Source of the DNA: Verrucomicrobiota bacterium
Lineage (GTDB): Bacteria > Verrucomicrobiota > Verrucomicrobiia > Opitutales > Opitutaceae
Assembly (NCBI GenBank): GCA_019136515.1
Contig: JAGVUB010000157.1
Coordinates: 124,001 to 188,000, forward strand
DNA length: 64,000 nucleotides
Reading direction: 5' to 3'
Under the pieces are notes generated by a model. The model was not told where the DNA came from. It did not search any database and worked only from the letters and a program-made list of their open reading frames with translations. Below, one piece after another: positions 15,538-23,101 of the stretch. The first letter of the stretch is position 1. Every line of letters begins with the position of its first letter. The position numbers and the translations under genes are program-made.

Positions 15538-16893
15538 ATGGAAAACCGGACGCCCCTCGACCTGACCAACCAGGACCTCTCGAGCATCGAACAATACCGG
15601 CTGCGGCGGCAGACCTCCGTGCTGGTCATCCTGTTCACCGACATCAAGGGCTTCACCGAGATCGGGGAGCGCCGCGGCGAGCGGCATGCCGTGGAGCTGC
15701 TGCGCGGGCACGACGAGATCGTCGTGCGGGCAGTCGAGGAGGGCGGGGCCGGGCTGGTCGTGAAGCACATTGGCGACTCGGTCATGGCGGTGTTCGCGGA
15801 GCCCTCGACGGCCGTGGAGCGCGCGCTGCGCATCCAGGAGGAGACCGTCGCCTTCAACGAGTCCCACCCGGAGCTCGAGACGCTCGGCATCCGCATCGGC
15901 CTGCACATGGGCCAGGTGGCGGTGGAGAACCAGACGCAGCTCGACCTGGTGGGCCGGCACGTCAACCGCGCCTCGCGGGTGGAGGCGCTGGCCGACGCCG
16001 GGCAGATCTATCTCACGTATCCGGTCTTCGACAGCGCCCGCGGCTGGCTGCGCGCGCAGACCGGGCGCACGCTGGACTGGAAGCTGCACGGCAGCTACGT
16101 CCTGAAGGGGCTCGCGGACCCGGTGGAGATCTACGAGGTGGTCGATGTGCGACGCCGCGCGCCCGCGGCCCCGAAGGGGGTGCGGCGCAAGCTCCGGCTG
16201 CTGCCGGTCTGGCTGGCGGTGGGGGTGCTCGTGGCGGGCGCCGGGGTGCTCTACGGTTTCCACCGCTACCAGCGCACGGAGGTGTATTTCACGAACTGGA
16301 ACAAGGAGCTGACGCTTGTCGACCAGCAGCAGGTGCTCGCGTTGGCCGGCGACCGCGCGCAGGAGTCGCGCGCGGCGATCACGCCGTTCTCAGTCGGCCG
16401 GCACCTGCTGCACCAGGACATCAACGACCAGGTCCGGAACTACATGGAGGTCGACATCAAGCGCGGGCTCAACGTGATCCCGGCCGCGATGGTCCCGGTC
16501 TACCTCCCCGACTTGGAGCGCCGGCTGGACTTCGAGCCGGGCCGGCGCGAGCAGGTCGAGGCGCAGCAGAGCTTCGCGTATCCGGTCTACGACAAGGAGA
16601 ACCGCCGGCACGAGATGAAGGCGGAACTCTCTGTCGCGATCAAGGGGGTGCCGGACGCGGCCGATCCGGACCACATGGTCTTCCAGTGCACGTGGAAGGC
16701 GGTGGAGAACGGCGTCGTGATCGGGTCCGACACCTTCGAGCTGAAGAGCCCGACCAAGGAGGACGACCGGCAGACGCGCCGGATCGTGGTCCACGAGTCG
16801 CCCACGCATTTCTGGTATGTGCGTACCTACACCAACCGGCGCTCGGCCGAGCTCGAGGTCGGCGCGGCGTACATCGAATACAAGAACAAGTAG
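15538..16893 (+). CDS. Class III adenylate cyclase with a membrane helix and unknown C-terminal domain
   Basis: A 451-residue protein. Residues 24-205 form a class III cyclase domain with metal-binding Asp35 (FTDIKGFT) and Asp80 (KHIGDSVMAVF), Lys76 and Asp136 (QLDLVGRHVN) as adenine-selecting residues, and Asn143 and Arg147 for the transition state. All are present, so cAMP synthesis is expected. A single hydrophobic helix follows at 221-241 (LLPVWLAVGVLVAGAGVLYG). The remaining 205 residues, rich in charged and aromatic residues, match nothing I know. With the cyclase in the cytoplasm, this tail would lie outside the membrane and might sense a signal. Most membrane cyclases have the sensor before the catalytic domain, so the order is unusual. 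Confidence 0.88.
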   Translation: MENRTPLDLTNQDLSSIEQYRLRRQTSVLVILFTDIKGFTEIGERRGERHAVELLRGHDEIVVRAVEEGGAGLVVKHIGDSVMAVFAEPSTAVERALRIQEETVAFNESHPELETLGIRIGLHMGQVAVENQTQLDLVGRHVNRASRVEALADAGQIYLTYPVFDSARGWLRAQTGRTLDWKLHGSYVLKGLADPVEIYEVVDVRRRAPAAPKGVRRKLRLLPVWLAVGVLVAGAGVLYGFHRYQRTEVYFTNWNKELTLVDQQQVLALAGDRAQESRAAITPFSVGRHLLHQDINDQVRNYMEVDIKRGLNVIPAAMVPVYLPDLERRLDFEPGRREQVEAQQSFAYPVYDKENRRHEMKAELSVAIKGVPDAADPDHMVFQCTWKAVENGVVIGSDTFELKSPTKEDDRQTRRIVVHESPTHFWYVRTYTNRRSAELEVGAAYIEYKNK

Positions 16894-16930
16894 GAAGGTG
16901 GCCGGTTGTCGGTGGGCGGTAGCCGGTGGA

Positions 16931-17016
16931 CGGTGGACGTTCTGCCGTTCGGCATTCGTGCCCCCGGCAGAACCTGCGGGAATCTTCGGCGCGGCGCCTC
17001 CGAGTGGGTGGGCGGT
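16931..17016 (+). repeat. 86-base repeat unit, copy 2 (intergenic)
   Basis: Identical by eye to 14770-14855. It contains TTCTGCCGTTCGGCA and GGCGCGGCGCCTCCGAGTGG. A related shorter form lies at 18017-18065. Confidence 0.9.
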
Positions 17017-17191
17017 GGGCGGCGCGGACTATCGCTGCGCTCACGCGCCGCGCTGCGAGGCGGGCACGCGGTTTTTCCGGGATCCATCAGCGTGCATCAG
17101 CGTTTATCGGCGGTTCCACTCTCCGCGGCTCGGTCCGGTTTCCTGATTTCCTGAGTTCCACATTCTCCCGTGTCCGAAATCCGGAGGTTTT

Positions 17192-17291
17192 GAACCGCTG
17201 ATGGGCTTCGCCAATGGGCGAAGCCTTGAGCGTGTCCTGCGGCTGATCGCCGCAGGGAAGGTGGGTGTAGGTGCCCGCTGATCGCGGGCGG
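17192..17291 (+). repeat. Triple-hairpin element, copy 6
   Basis: GAACCGCTGATGGGCTTCGC, then the three stem-loops. One change (GCC to GAA) lies between hairpins 2 and 3, as in copy 1. Confidence 0.88.
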
Positions 17292-17456
17292 GAGAAGCTG
17301 CGCGGTGGTTGGTATTCGGAGATCGCGATCCTGCGAAGATCGAGCGGTTGGCCGGAGCCATCAGCGCCCATCAGCGTGCTCTGCCGTGCGGCAGAGCGGT
17401 TCCACTCTCTGGAACTCGATTCCTGATATCCTGAGTCCCGGATGCGCTCGTCCGGC

Positions 17457-17873
17457 TCAGAAACGGGGCAGCGGCTTCTTCTGCCAGGTCTCGCAGATGT
17501 GGGCGTACTCGGCCTGGAGCGCGTCGGCGCAGGGCAGCGTGCGGGCCTGGAGTTCGAGCGTCTTCGTGGTTTTGCCGAGCACCAGCCCGATGCCGCACAG
17601 CACGAGCACGACGGCCAGCCCGAGCAGGCCGGCGGTGAAGGCGAGCGTGACGCTGCCCAGGATGATGAGCGCGCCGAGCCCGATGATGGCGAGTGCGCCG
17701 TACATCTGGCCGCGGACGAGTTGCTTGAAGGCGACCAACGCGGCGTCGCCGTCGATCGCGGTGTGGGTGGCGAGGAACGCCTTCAGGCCGCGCTGTCCGA
17801 TCAACTGGACGCCGAGGAACACGAGCTGGAGGAGCAGATAGGGGATGAAGAGGGCGGGGAGGATGCTATTCAT
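17457..17873 (-). CDS. Hypothetical four-helix membrane protein
   Basis: A 138-residue protein with hydrophobic segments at about 4-25 (ILPALFIPYLLLQLVFLGVQ), 58-78 (YGALAIIGLGALIILGSVTL) and 79-100 (AGLLGLAVVLVLCGIGLVLG), plus a weaker one between the first two. The loop after helix 1 is LIGQRGLKAFLATHTAIDGD. A soluble tail (TKTLELQARTLPCADALQAE) ends in KKPLPRF. I do not recognise a family. It stands alone between two repeat-filled spacers and converges with the cyclase gene. Confidence 0.7.
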   Translation of the reverse strand: MNSILPALFIPYLLLQLVFLGVQLIGQRGLKAFLATHTAIDGDAALVAFKQLVRGQMYGALAIIGLGALIILGSVTLAFTAGLLGLAVVLVLCGIGLVLGKTTKTLELQARTLPCADALQAEYAHICETWQKKPLPRF

Positions 17874-18306
17874 GGGAGGGCGCGAGGCGCCGGCGGGGTT
17901 GCCGGTGTGCGAGAAGGATGGCGACGGGAGGGGCCGTGGCCATCCGTGCTGGATGAGTGGCCGCGGGAATCGGCGACCGGGCGGCGCGAATGGCGCGAGG
18001 GGCGGTTGCCGGTGGACGTTCTGCCGTGCGGCAGAATCTCCGGCGCGGTGCGCCTCCGAGTGGGTGGGCGGTTTCCGGTAGCCAGTAGCCAGTAGCCAGT
18101 AGCCGGTAGACGGAGGACGGAGCGGGCGGTCGCTGCGCTCACGCGCAGCGCTACGAGGAGGGCGCGAGGGTTTTCCGGGCCCCGTCAGCGTTTATCCGCG
18201 GTTCCAATCTCCGAGGTCCGGTTTCCTGATTCCCTGATTTCCACATTCCAGGGGTCGCTCCGCATCGGGTCTTGTGTCGGCGGCGACGGTGGACAGTGGT
18301 TGCGGC
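17874..18306. repeat. Repeat-containing spacer upstream of engB
   Basis: No gene seen. It holds the TTCTGCCGTGCGGCAGAA palindrome unit (18017-18046), GCCAGTAGCCAGTAGCCAGT short tandem copies, a GCTGCGCTCACGCGCAGC hairpin followed by GCTACGAGGAGG, and an inverted arm (TTCCTGATTTCCACATTCC) near 18225-18248. Confidence 0.8.
18017..18046 (+). repeat. 30-base palindrome-plus-tail unit (intergenic copy)
   Basis: Contains TTCTGCCGTGCGGCAGAA followed by TCTCCGGCGC. By eye all 30 bases are identical to 22584-22613, which lies inside the DUF748 coding sequence. Confidence 0.9.
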
Positions 18307-18897
18307 ATGATCATCAAATCCGCGGAGATCGAGGCCAGCACGCCGACCCTGCAGGGGGCGCCGAAGGACGCGCTGCCGGAGTTCGCCTTCATCGGGCGGT
18401 CAAACGTGGGCAAGTCGTCGCTGGTCAACCTGCTGGCGCAGCGGCGCGAGCTGGCGCTGGTCTCGGCCACGCCGGGCAAGACGCGGCTGCTGAACTTTTT
18501 CCGGATCAACAACGACTGGCGGATCGTCGACCTGCCCGGCTACGGCTTCGCGAAGGGCGCGAAGGGCGAGCGTGCGGACTTCAATGTGGCCGTGGCCGAC
18601 TACCTCGAGCGCGGCGCGAACGTGACGTGCGTGTTCGTGCTGGTCGATGGCTCAATACCACCCCAGCGGCTCGACCTGGAGTTCCTGCGCTGGCTGGACG
18701 GCTGCGACGTGCCGTTCGTGGTGGTCTTCACGAAGGCCGACAAGGTGGGCCGCGGGCGCTACAAGCAGGTGGCCGAGCAGTTCGGCCGCGAGCTGGCGGC
18801 GGCGGGCGTGGCGATGCCGGAGCACTTCTTCGTGTCGGCGACGAAGCGCGAGGGCCGCGAGGAGCTGCTGAAGTTCATCGAGGCGCAGCTGGGCTGA
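18307..18897 (+). CDS. engB: Ribosome biogenesis GTPase EngB (YsxC/YihA)
   Basis: A 196-residue GTPase needed for large-subunit assembly. G1 is IGRSNVGKSSL (29-39), followed by the family's TPGKTRLLNFF, G3 VDLPGYGFAKG, VFVLVDGSIPPQRLD, and G4 VVFTKADKVGRG with G5-like VSATKREG. The ATG at 18307 gives MIIKSAEIEAS, the usual EngB N-terminus; upstream in-frame residues come from repeat DNA. It stands as a single gene between repeat mosaics. Confidence 0.95.
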   Translation: MIIKSAEIEASTPTLQGAPKDALPEFAFIGRSNVGKSSLVNLLAQRRELALVSATPGKTRLLNFFRINNDWRIVDLPGYGFAKGAKGERADFNVAVADYLERGANVTCVFVLVDGSIPPQRLDLEFLRWLDGCDVPFVVVFTKADKVGRGRYKQVAEQFGRELAAAGVAMPEHFFVSATKREGREELLKFIEAQLG

Positions 18898-19183
18898 GCG
18901 GTGCCGGAGAAGAGAATGTGGAAGTCAGGAAAACGGGAACGGAACCCGGAGGGACAGGGTAACGAGGTGGCAGGGTTACAGCGTAACAGGGTGACAGAGT
19001 GAGAAAGGGCAGGGGCGGCGCGGACTATCGCTGCGCTCACGCGCAGCGCTACGAGGAGGGCATGCGGATTTGCCGCGCCCCATCGGCGTGCTCTGCCGTA
19101 CGGCAGAGCGGTTCCACTCTCCGCGGTCCGGCTCCTGATTTCCTGAGTTCCAGATTCTCTGGGGTCCGAAATCCGGAGGGTGT

Positions 19184-19283
19184 GAACCACTGATGGGCTC
19201 CGCCAAGGGGCGAAGCCTTGCAGGTGTCCTGCGGCTGATCGCCGCAGGGGCGGTGGGTGTCGGCGCCCGCTGATCGCGGGCGG
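19184..19283 (+). repeat. Triple-hairpin element, copy 7
   Basis: GAACCACTGATGGGCTCCGC, with one base weakening the first stem, then hairpins 2 and 3 intact and the GCTGCGCTCACGCGCAGC hairpin. Confidence 0.88.
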
Positions 19284-19436
19284 TCGCTGCGCTCACGCGC
19301 AGCGCTACCGGCAAGGCCGAGTGCCCGGGCGGCCGGGCATCAGCGTTTATCGGCGGTTCCCCTGCGTCCTGGCCTGGTCCGGTTTCCTGATTTCCCTGAT
19401 TTCCACATTCTCCCCGTTTGGGTTCCGGAGTGTTGT

Positions 19437-19536
19437 GAACCACTGATGGGCATTCGCCAATGGGCGAAGCCTTGGGAGTGTCCTGCGGCTGATCGCCGCA
19501 GGGATGGTTGATGGCGGCGCCCGCTAATCGCGGGCG
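19437..19536 (+). repeat. Triple-hairpin element, copy 8
   Basis: GAACCACTGATGGGCATTCG, one base longer at hairpin 1. The third loop is TAATC instead of TGATC. Last copy before the DUF748 gene. Confidence 0.87.
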
Positions 19537-19683
19537 ATCGCTGCGCTCACGCGCAGCGCTACCGGCAAGGCCGAGTGCTTGGGCGGCCGGGCATCAGCGT
19601 CTATCAGCGTTTATCAGCGGTTCCATTCTCCGATGTCCGGTTTCCGGATTCCCTGATTTCCACATATCCAGCCGGGTCGTTCC

Positions 19684-22600
19684 TCACTGGAGGTTGAAGA
19701 CGACGCGCGGGACGGTCGTGGCGCCGGCGGCGGGCGGGACCCCGGCGGGGGCGAGGAAGACGCGGGCGGCGTCGATCGAGCCCTTGGTGAGCAGGTATTC
19801 CTGGATGCGCTGGGCGCGCTGGGCGGCGAGTGCGGCGAAGGCGGAGTCGTCAGGGGTGAGCGTGGCGAGCACCTGTGCGCGGAGCTCCTCGGGCGTGAGC
19901 GCGGGCGGGGTGTCGGCGGCCGGTTGTCGGTTGCCGGTATCCGGTTGGCGGTTGTCGGTGGCCGGTTGTCGGTGGGCCGACCCGGAGGCGGCGGGATGCT
20001 GGGCACGCTCGGCGGGCGTCGGGTCGACGAAGAGGCGGCGGAGGGTGCGCACGACGAGGTTGGGCTTCGGGTTTCGTGTCTCCGTTTCCGGAGTGGTCGC
20101 GGCGCTGTGGGATGGCGTCGGGTCGTTGTCGGAAGTCCGGTCGGAGACCGGACCTACGGGCCGGCCTGTCGGCTGGTGGGACGGGGCGGCGATCGGCTTG
20201 GTTTGGCTCGGCTGCGTGGCGGATGTTTCGGGCGGGCAGCGTTCGGCGTGGAGTTCGGCGAGGTAGCGGGCGGTCTCCTCCGCGGTGGGTTGCACGGTGG
20301 CGGGATCGATGGGCTCCGCCGTGGTGGCGGCGAGCTCGCGCAGCTTGCGGGCGCGCAGGAGCGCCTCAAGCTGGGTCTCGCGCAGGCCGGCTAGGTCGAG
20401 CTCGCGTTGCGGCTGGCTGGAGATCTCGAGGCTGAGGCCGGGGCGCTCGGTGAGGGCCTTGGCGAGACCGTCGAGGCGGGCGAGCGCCTCGGGCGTGAAC
20501 TCGGCGGAGCCGGAGGCGAAGTCGACGGCGCTCAGGTCGTGGCCGCCGCCGAAGAGGCCGCCGAGCAGGGCGAAGGGCGCGGTGGCGGCCTTCACGACGA
20601 GGTTGCCGAGGGTGCGCATGACCATCCTGCCGTACTTGAAGTCCGGATCGTCGAGGTTGCCGCGGATGGGCAGGTCGATGGCGATGCGGCCGTCGCGGTC
20701 GCGCAGGATGGCCAGCGCGAGCTTGAGGGGGAGTTTCACCGCGTCGGGGCTCTCGACGGACTGGCCGAGGTAGAACTGGTCGAGCACGACGTTGTTCTCG
20801 GCGGCGAGCTCGCGGGCGGAGAGGTGGTAGGCGAGGTCGAAGCTGAGCTTGCCCTTGTCGACGGTGTAGCCGGCGAACTTGCCGGAGTACGGGGTGAAGG
20901 GCGGCAGCTCGATGCCGGTGAAGGTGATCTTCACGTCGGTGAAGGCGTCGCCGGCGAGGGGGTTGATCTTGCCGCTGACCTTGAGCGGCGCGAGGCCGAG
21001 GCGGCCGGCGAGGTCGACCTCGGCGCGGGCGAGCTGCTCGGAGGAGAGGCCGGAGATGGTGCCGCCGAAATCGGTGAGCTCGGTGGTGAACGCGGGCGAG
21101 ACGGAGCGGTCGGTGGCGGTGAAGCGGGCGCCGGCGAGCGTGACGCGGGCGATGGTGATCTGCGGTCGGGCGCCGGCAGCGGTCTCGGGTTTCGGGTTTT
21201 GGGTTTCGGGTTCTGGGACGGCGGAGACCGGGGCGGAGGCGGAGGTCGCAGGCAGGGACGCCTGCGCCACGGCCGGAGCGGGGGCCGCGGTCTTGAGGAT
21301 CGCGGTGAGGTTGAGGCGCTTGTCGGGGAAGACGATCGCGTGGGCGTAGGGGGCTCGGAGGGCGATCTCGTCGATGGCGACGGCGAGGGGTTGCGTGGTC
21401 GCGCGGATGTTGGCGAGGGCGAGGTCGGCGAAACCGAAGAGGGGTTCGGAAAACTCGCCGTCGACGGTGGCGAAGGCGGAGACCCCGGCCTCGCCCTGCC
21501 AACGGAGGTCGGGGGCGCCGTCGGCGGTGAGCGCGAAGGTGACGTGGCCCTTGGCGCGGGCGGCGCCGCCGGTGAGGCGGAGGTCGGCGAAGGGCGCGAG
21601 GTAGGGATCGAGCGGACGCAGGGCGAGGTCGGCGACCTCGAGCTGGAGATCGGCGGCGAGGGGTTGGGGGGTGACGGTGCCCTCGAGCGCGATGCGACCG
21701 GCGCCGCCCCAGCGCAGGGAGGTGGCGAGGGCGACGGGCTGGTCGAGGCGGGTGCTGGCGCCGGTGAGCTTGAGGGCGAGCTGATCGATCACGAGCTCGA
21801 CAGGGCGCGGGTTGGTGAGGTCGTGGAGGCGCAGCGTGGCGTCGGCGAGTTCAAGCGTGCCGAGGGTGGCGGACCACGGGGCGACGGCACTGCCGGTGCC
21901 CGGTGATCGGTTGTCGGTTGTCGGTGGCCGGTGGTCGGGCGCGGGCGCGGTTTTCGCAGGCACGGAGGACTGCGCCATGGCCGGGGCGAGCAGGGCGAGC
22001 CAGTCGATGGTGCCATCGGCGCGGCGGGTGGCGGAGAGATCGGCGCCGCGGACGAGGATGGTGGCGATGGAGGCCTCCTGTTTGGCGGTGTCGGAGGAGA
22101 GGCCGGAGAGTTCGACGAGGGGGATCGTGGCCAGCGGGGTGGTGGTGCCGCGGGCGGCGAGCTTGAGGTCGGTGAGGGTCACGCGGCCGTTGGCGAGGCG
22201 GGCGACGGGGGCGGCGCCCGAGAGGTCGAGGGTGTAGTCGAGTTCGACGCCGAGGCGGCCGGAAAGGAGATCGAGTTGGTGGAGATCGCGGTGGAAGGCG
22301 GCGTACTTGGGCAGGTTGAGATCGGTGATGGCGACACGGCCGGCGGAGCCGAGGGGCAGGAAGGTGAGGCTGCCCTGCCAGGCGAAGCGTTCGCCGGCCT
22401 CGGTGGCGGCCTCGAAGGTGTAAGCGCCGGCCTCGCGGGGGCGGGTGGTGAAGTTGCGCAGGACGAAGGAGGTGGGGCCGAAGCGGGTCTCGAAGGGCGC
22501 GCTGAGGGACTTGTCGGCGTAGGTGAACTCGCCCCGGGTGAGCTCGAACTTGGCGATGCGCAGGGGGGGCGGGAGCACGGGGGCGTTCTGCCGTGCGGCA

Positions 22601-23034
22601 GAATCTCCGGCGCTTCGCGCCTCAGAGGTGGCCGGCGGCGGGAGCAGGTCGGCGATGTTGAGGGCGCCGGCGGCGTCGCGGTAGAGGCGGGCGCGGGGGT
22701 GGACGAGGTGGATCTCCTCGAAGCTCCAGGCGAGCCGACCGAGGGAGGCGAGCGGGGAGAAGTCGACATGGAGCTCGTCCCAGCCTGCGAACTCGGCGCC
22801 GTCGTGGGCGGCGACGGCGAGGCCGCGGACGGTGAGGGAGCACGTCAGCGGGTTGATGCGTACCTGATCGATGGTGACGGGACGCTTGAGCGCGGCGGAG
22901 GCGTGCTTGACGGCCTGCTGCCGGACGACGACCGGAGCGAGGAAGAACCCGGCGAGCGTGTAGGCGGCGAAGAGGCCGGCGAGCCAGAGGAGGAGCCGGC
23001 GACGGCGCCGGAGGAAGGAGGGAAGCGAGCGCAT
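19684..23034 (-). CDS. Giant AsmA-like DUF748 envelope protein with repeat-encoded insertions
   Basis: A 1116-residue protein anchored by an N-terminal helix (about 13-35, LLLWLAGLFAAYTLAGFFLA). It opens with the DUF748 lead KHASAALKRPVTIDQVRINP and has beta-rich AsmA/TamB-like repeats (FAGWDELHVDFSPLASLGRL, FSFDLAYHLSARELAAENNV, VLDQFYLGQSVESPDAVKLP, RDRDGRIAIDLPIRGNLDDP). An OmpA-like piece (VDFASGSAEFTPEALARLDG) follows. Such proteins probably work in the periplasm in lipid or envelope traffic. At least eight stretches are encoded by genomic repeats: HRQPATDNRQPDTGNRQPA, PETETRNPKPN, HQPTGRPVGPVSDRTSD, PETQNPKPET, AQASLPA, DHRPPTTDNRSPG, AQSSVPA and RSAGDSAARQNAPV. All keep the frame and lie in loops. 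It is followed upstream by a transglycosylase gene in the same direction. Confidence 0.88.
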   Translation of the reverse strand: MRSLPSFLRRRRRLLLWLAGLFAAYTLAGFFLAPVVVRQQAVKHASAALKRPVTIDQVRINPLTCSLTVRGLAVAAHDGAEFAGWDELHVDFSPLASLGRLAWSFEEIHLVHPRARLYRDAAGALNIADLLPPPATSEARSAGDSAARQNAPVLPPPLRIAKFELTRGEFTYADKSLSAPFETRFGPTSFVLRNFTTRPREAGAYTFEAATEAGERFAWQGSLTFLPLGSAGRVAITDLNLPKYAAFHRDLHQLDLLSGRLGVELDYTLDLSGAAPVARLANGRVTLTDLKLAARGTTTPLATIPLVELSGLSSDTAKQEASIATILVRGADLSATRRADGTIDWLALLAPAMAQSSVPAKTAPAPDHRPPTTDNRSPGTGSAVAPWSATLGTLELADATLRLHDLTNPRPVELVIDQLALKLTGASTRLDQPVALATSLRWGGAGRIALEGTVTPQPLAADLQLEVADLALRPLDPYLAPFADLRLTGGAARAKGHVTFALTADGAPDLRWQGEAGVSAFATVDGEFSEPLFGFADLALANIRATTQPLAVAIDEIALRAPYAHAIVFPDKRLNLTAILKTAAPAPAVAQASLPATSASAPVSAVPEPETQNPKPETAAGARPQITIARVTLAGARFTATDRSVSPAFTTELTDFGGTISGLSSEQLARAEVDLAGRLGLAPLKVSGKINPLAGDAFTDVKITFTGIELPPFTPYSGKFAGYTVDKGKLSFDLAYHLSARELAAENNVVLDQFYLGQSVESPDAVKLPLKLALAILRDRDGRIAIDLPIRGNLDDPDFKYGRMVMRTLGNLVVKAATAPFALLGGLFGGGHDLSAVDFASGSAEFTPEALARLDGLAKALTERPGLSLEISSQPQRELDLAGLRETQLEALLRARKLRELAATTAEPIDPATVQPTAEETARYLAELHAERCPPETSATQPSQTKPIAAPSHQPTGRPVGPVSDRTSDNDPTPSHSAATTPETETRNPKPNLVVRTLRRLFVDPTPAERAQHPAASGSAHRQPATDNRQPDTGNRQPAADTPPALTPEELRAQVLATLTPDDSAFAALAAQRAQRIQEYLLTKGSIDAARVFLAPAGVPPAAGATTVPRVVFNLQ
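19916..19980 (+). repeat. GGTTGTCGGT-type repeat inside the DUF748 coding region
   Basis: Tandem-like CCGGTTGTCGGTTGCCGGTA and GGTTGTCGGTGGCCGGTTGT, the same words found in spacers at 10330-10420, 14717-14775 and 48412-48430. It encodes the HRQPATDNRQPDTGNRQPA linker on the minus strand. Confidence 0.85.
20136..20160. repeat. TCCGGTCGGAGACCGGAC hairpin inside the DUF748 coding region
   Basis: 25 bases that differ at one position from the intergenic copy at 41691-41715. It encodes GPVSDRTSD on the minus strand. Confidence 0.88.
21248..21272. repeat. GCAGGC/GCCTGC hairpin unit inside the DUF748 coding region
   Basis: The first 22 bases are identical to the intergenic copy at 39974-39995 (GCAGGC...GCCTGCGCCA). 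It encodes AVAQASLPA. A diverged copy is at 21956-21980 in the same gene and another in the transglycosylase gene near 24235-24254. Confidence 0.87.
22584..22613. repeat. TTCTGCCGTGCGGCAGAA unit inside the DUF748 coding region
   Basis: 30 bases identical by eye to intergenic 18017-18046. It encodes AGDSAARQN in the N-terminal third of the protein. Confidence 0.9.
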
Positions 23035-23101
23035 GACAGGAAAAGAGAAGGTGCCGGGTGGTGAACCCGAAGCGGTGAGCGACGACGCGCAGAAATCCCG
23101 C

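Larger units (their letters stand above)
16894..17456. repeat. Non-coding repeat mosaic after the cyclase
   Basis: No gene seen. It contains a GGTAGCCGGTGGACGGTGGA run, the 86-base unit (16931-17016), a hairpin-GC unit, CATCAGCG words, an inverted arm, triple-hairpin copy 6 (17192-17291) and a copy of the 20-base palindrome at 17378-17397 (CCGTGCGG centre). Confidence 0.85.
18898..19683. repeat. Non-coding repeat mosaic between engB and the DUF748 gene
   Basis: 786 bases between convergent genes with no believable gene. It holds GGTAACGAGGTGGCAGGGTT and GTAACAGGGTGACAGAGTG words (also at 5945-5985), a hairpin-GCTACGAGGAGG unit, the exact 20-base palindrome at 19090-19109, inverted arms, and triple-hairpin copies 7 (19184-19283) and 8 (19437-19536), each followed by the GCTGCGCTCACGCGCAGC hairpin. 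Confidence 0.85.

Noticed and set aside
5720-19640. Possible CRISPR array suggested by repeated CATCAGCG words
   Set aside because: Words are 8-12 bases, irregularly spaced, with no unique spacers of constant size and no cas genes.
20407-21906. A 499-codon Gly/Glu-rich plus-strand frame inside the DUF748 gene
   Set aside because: Low-complexity antisense shadow. It has no independent start context.
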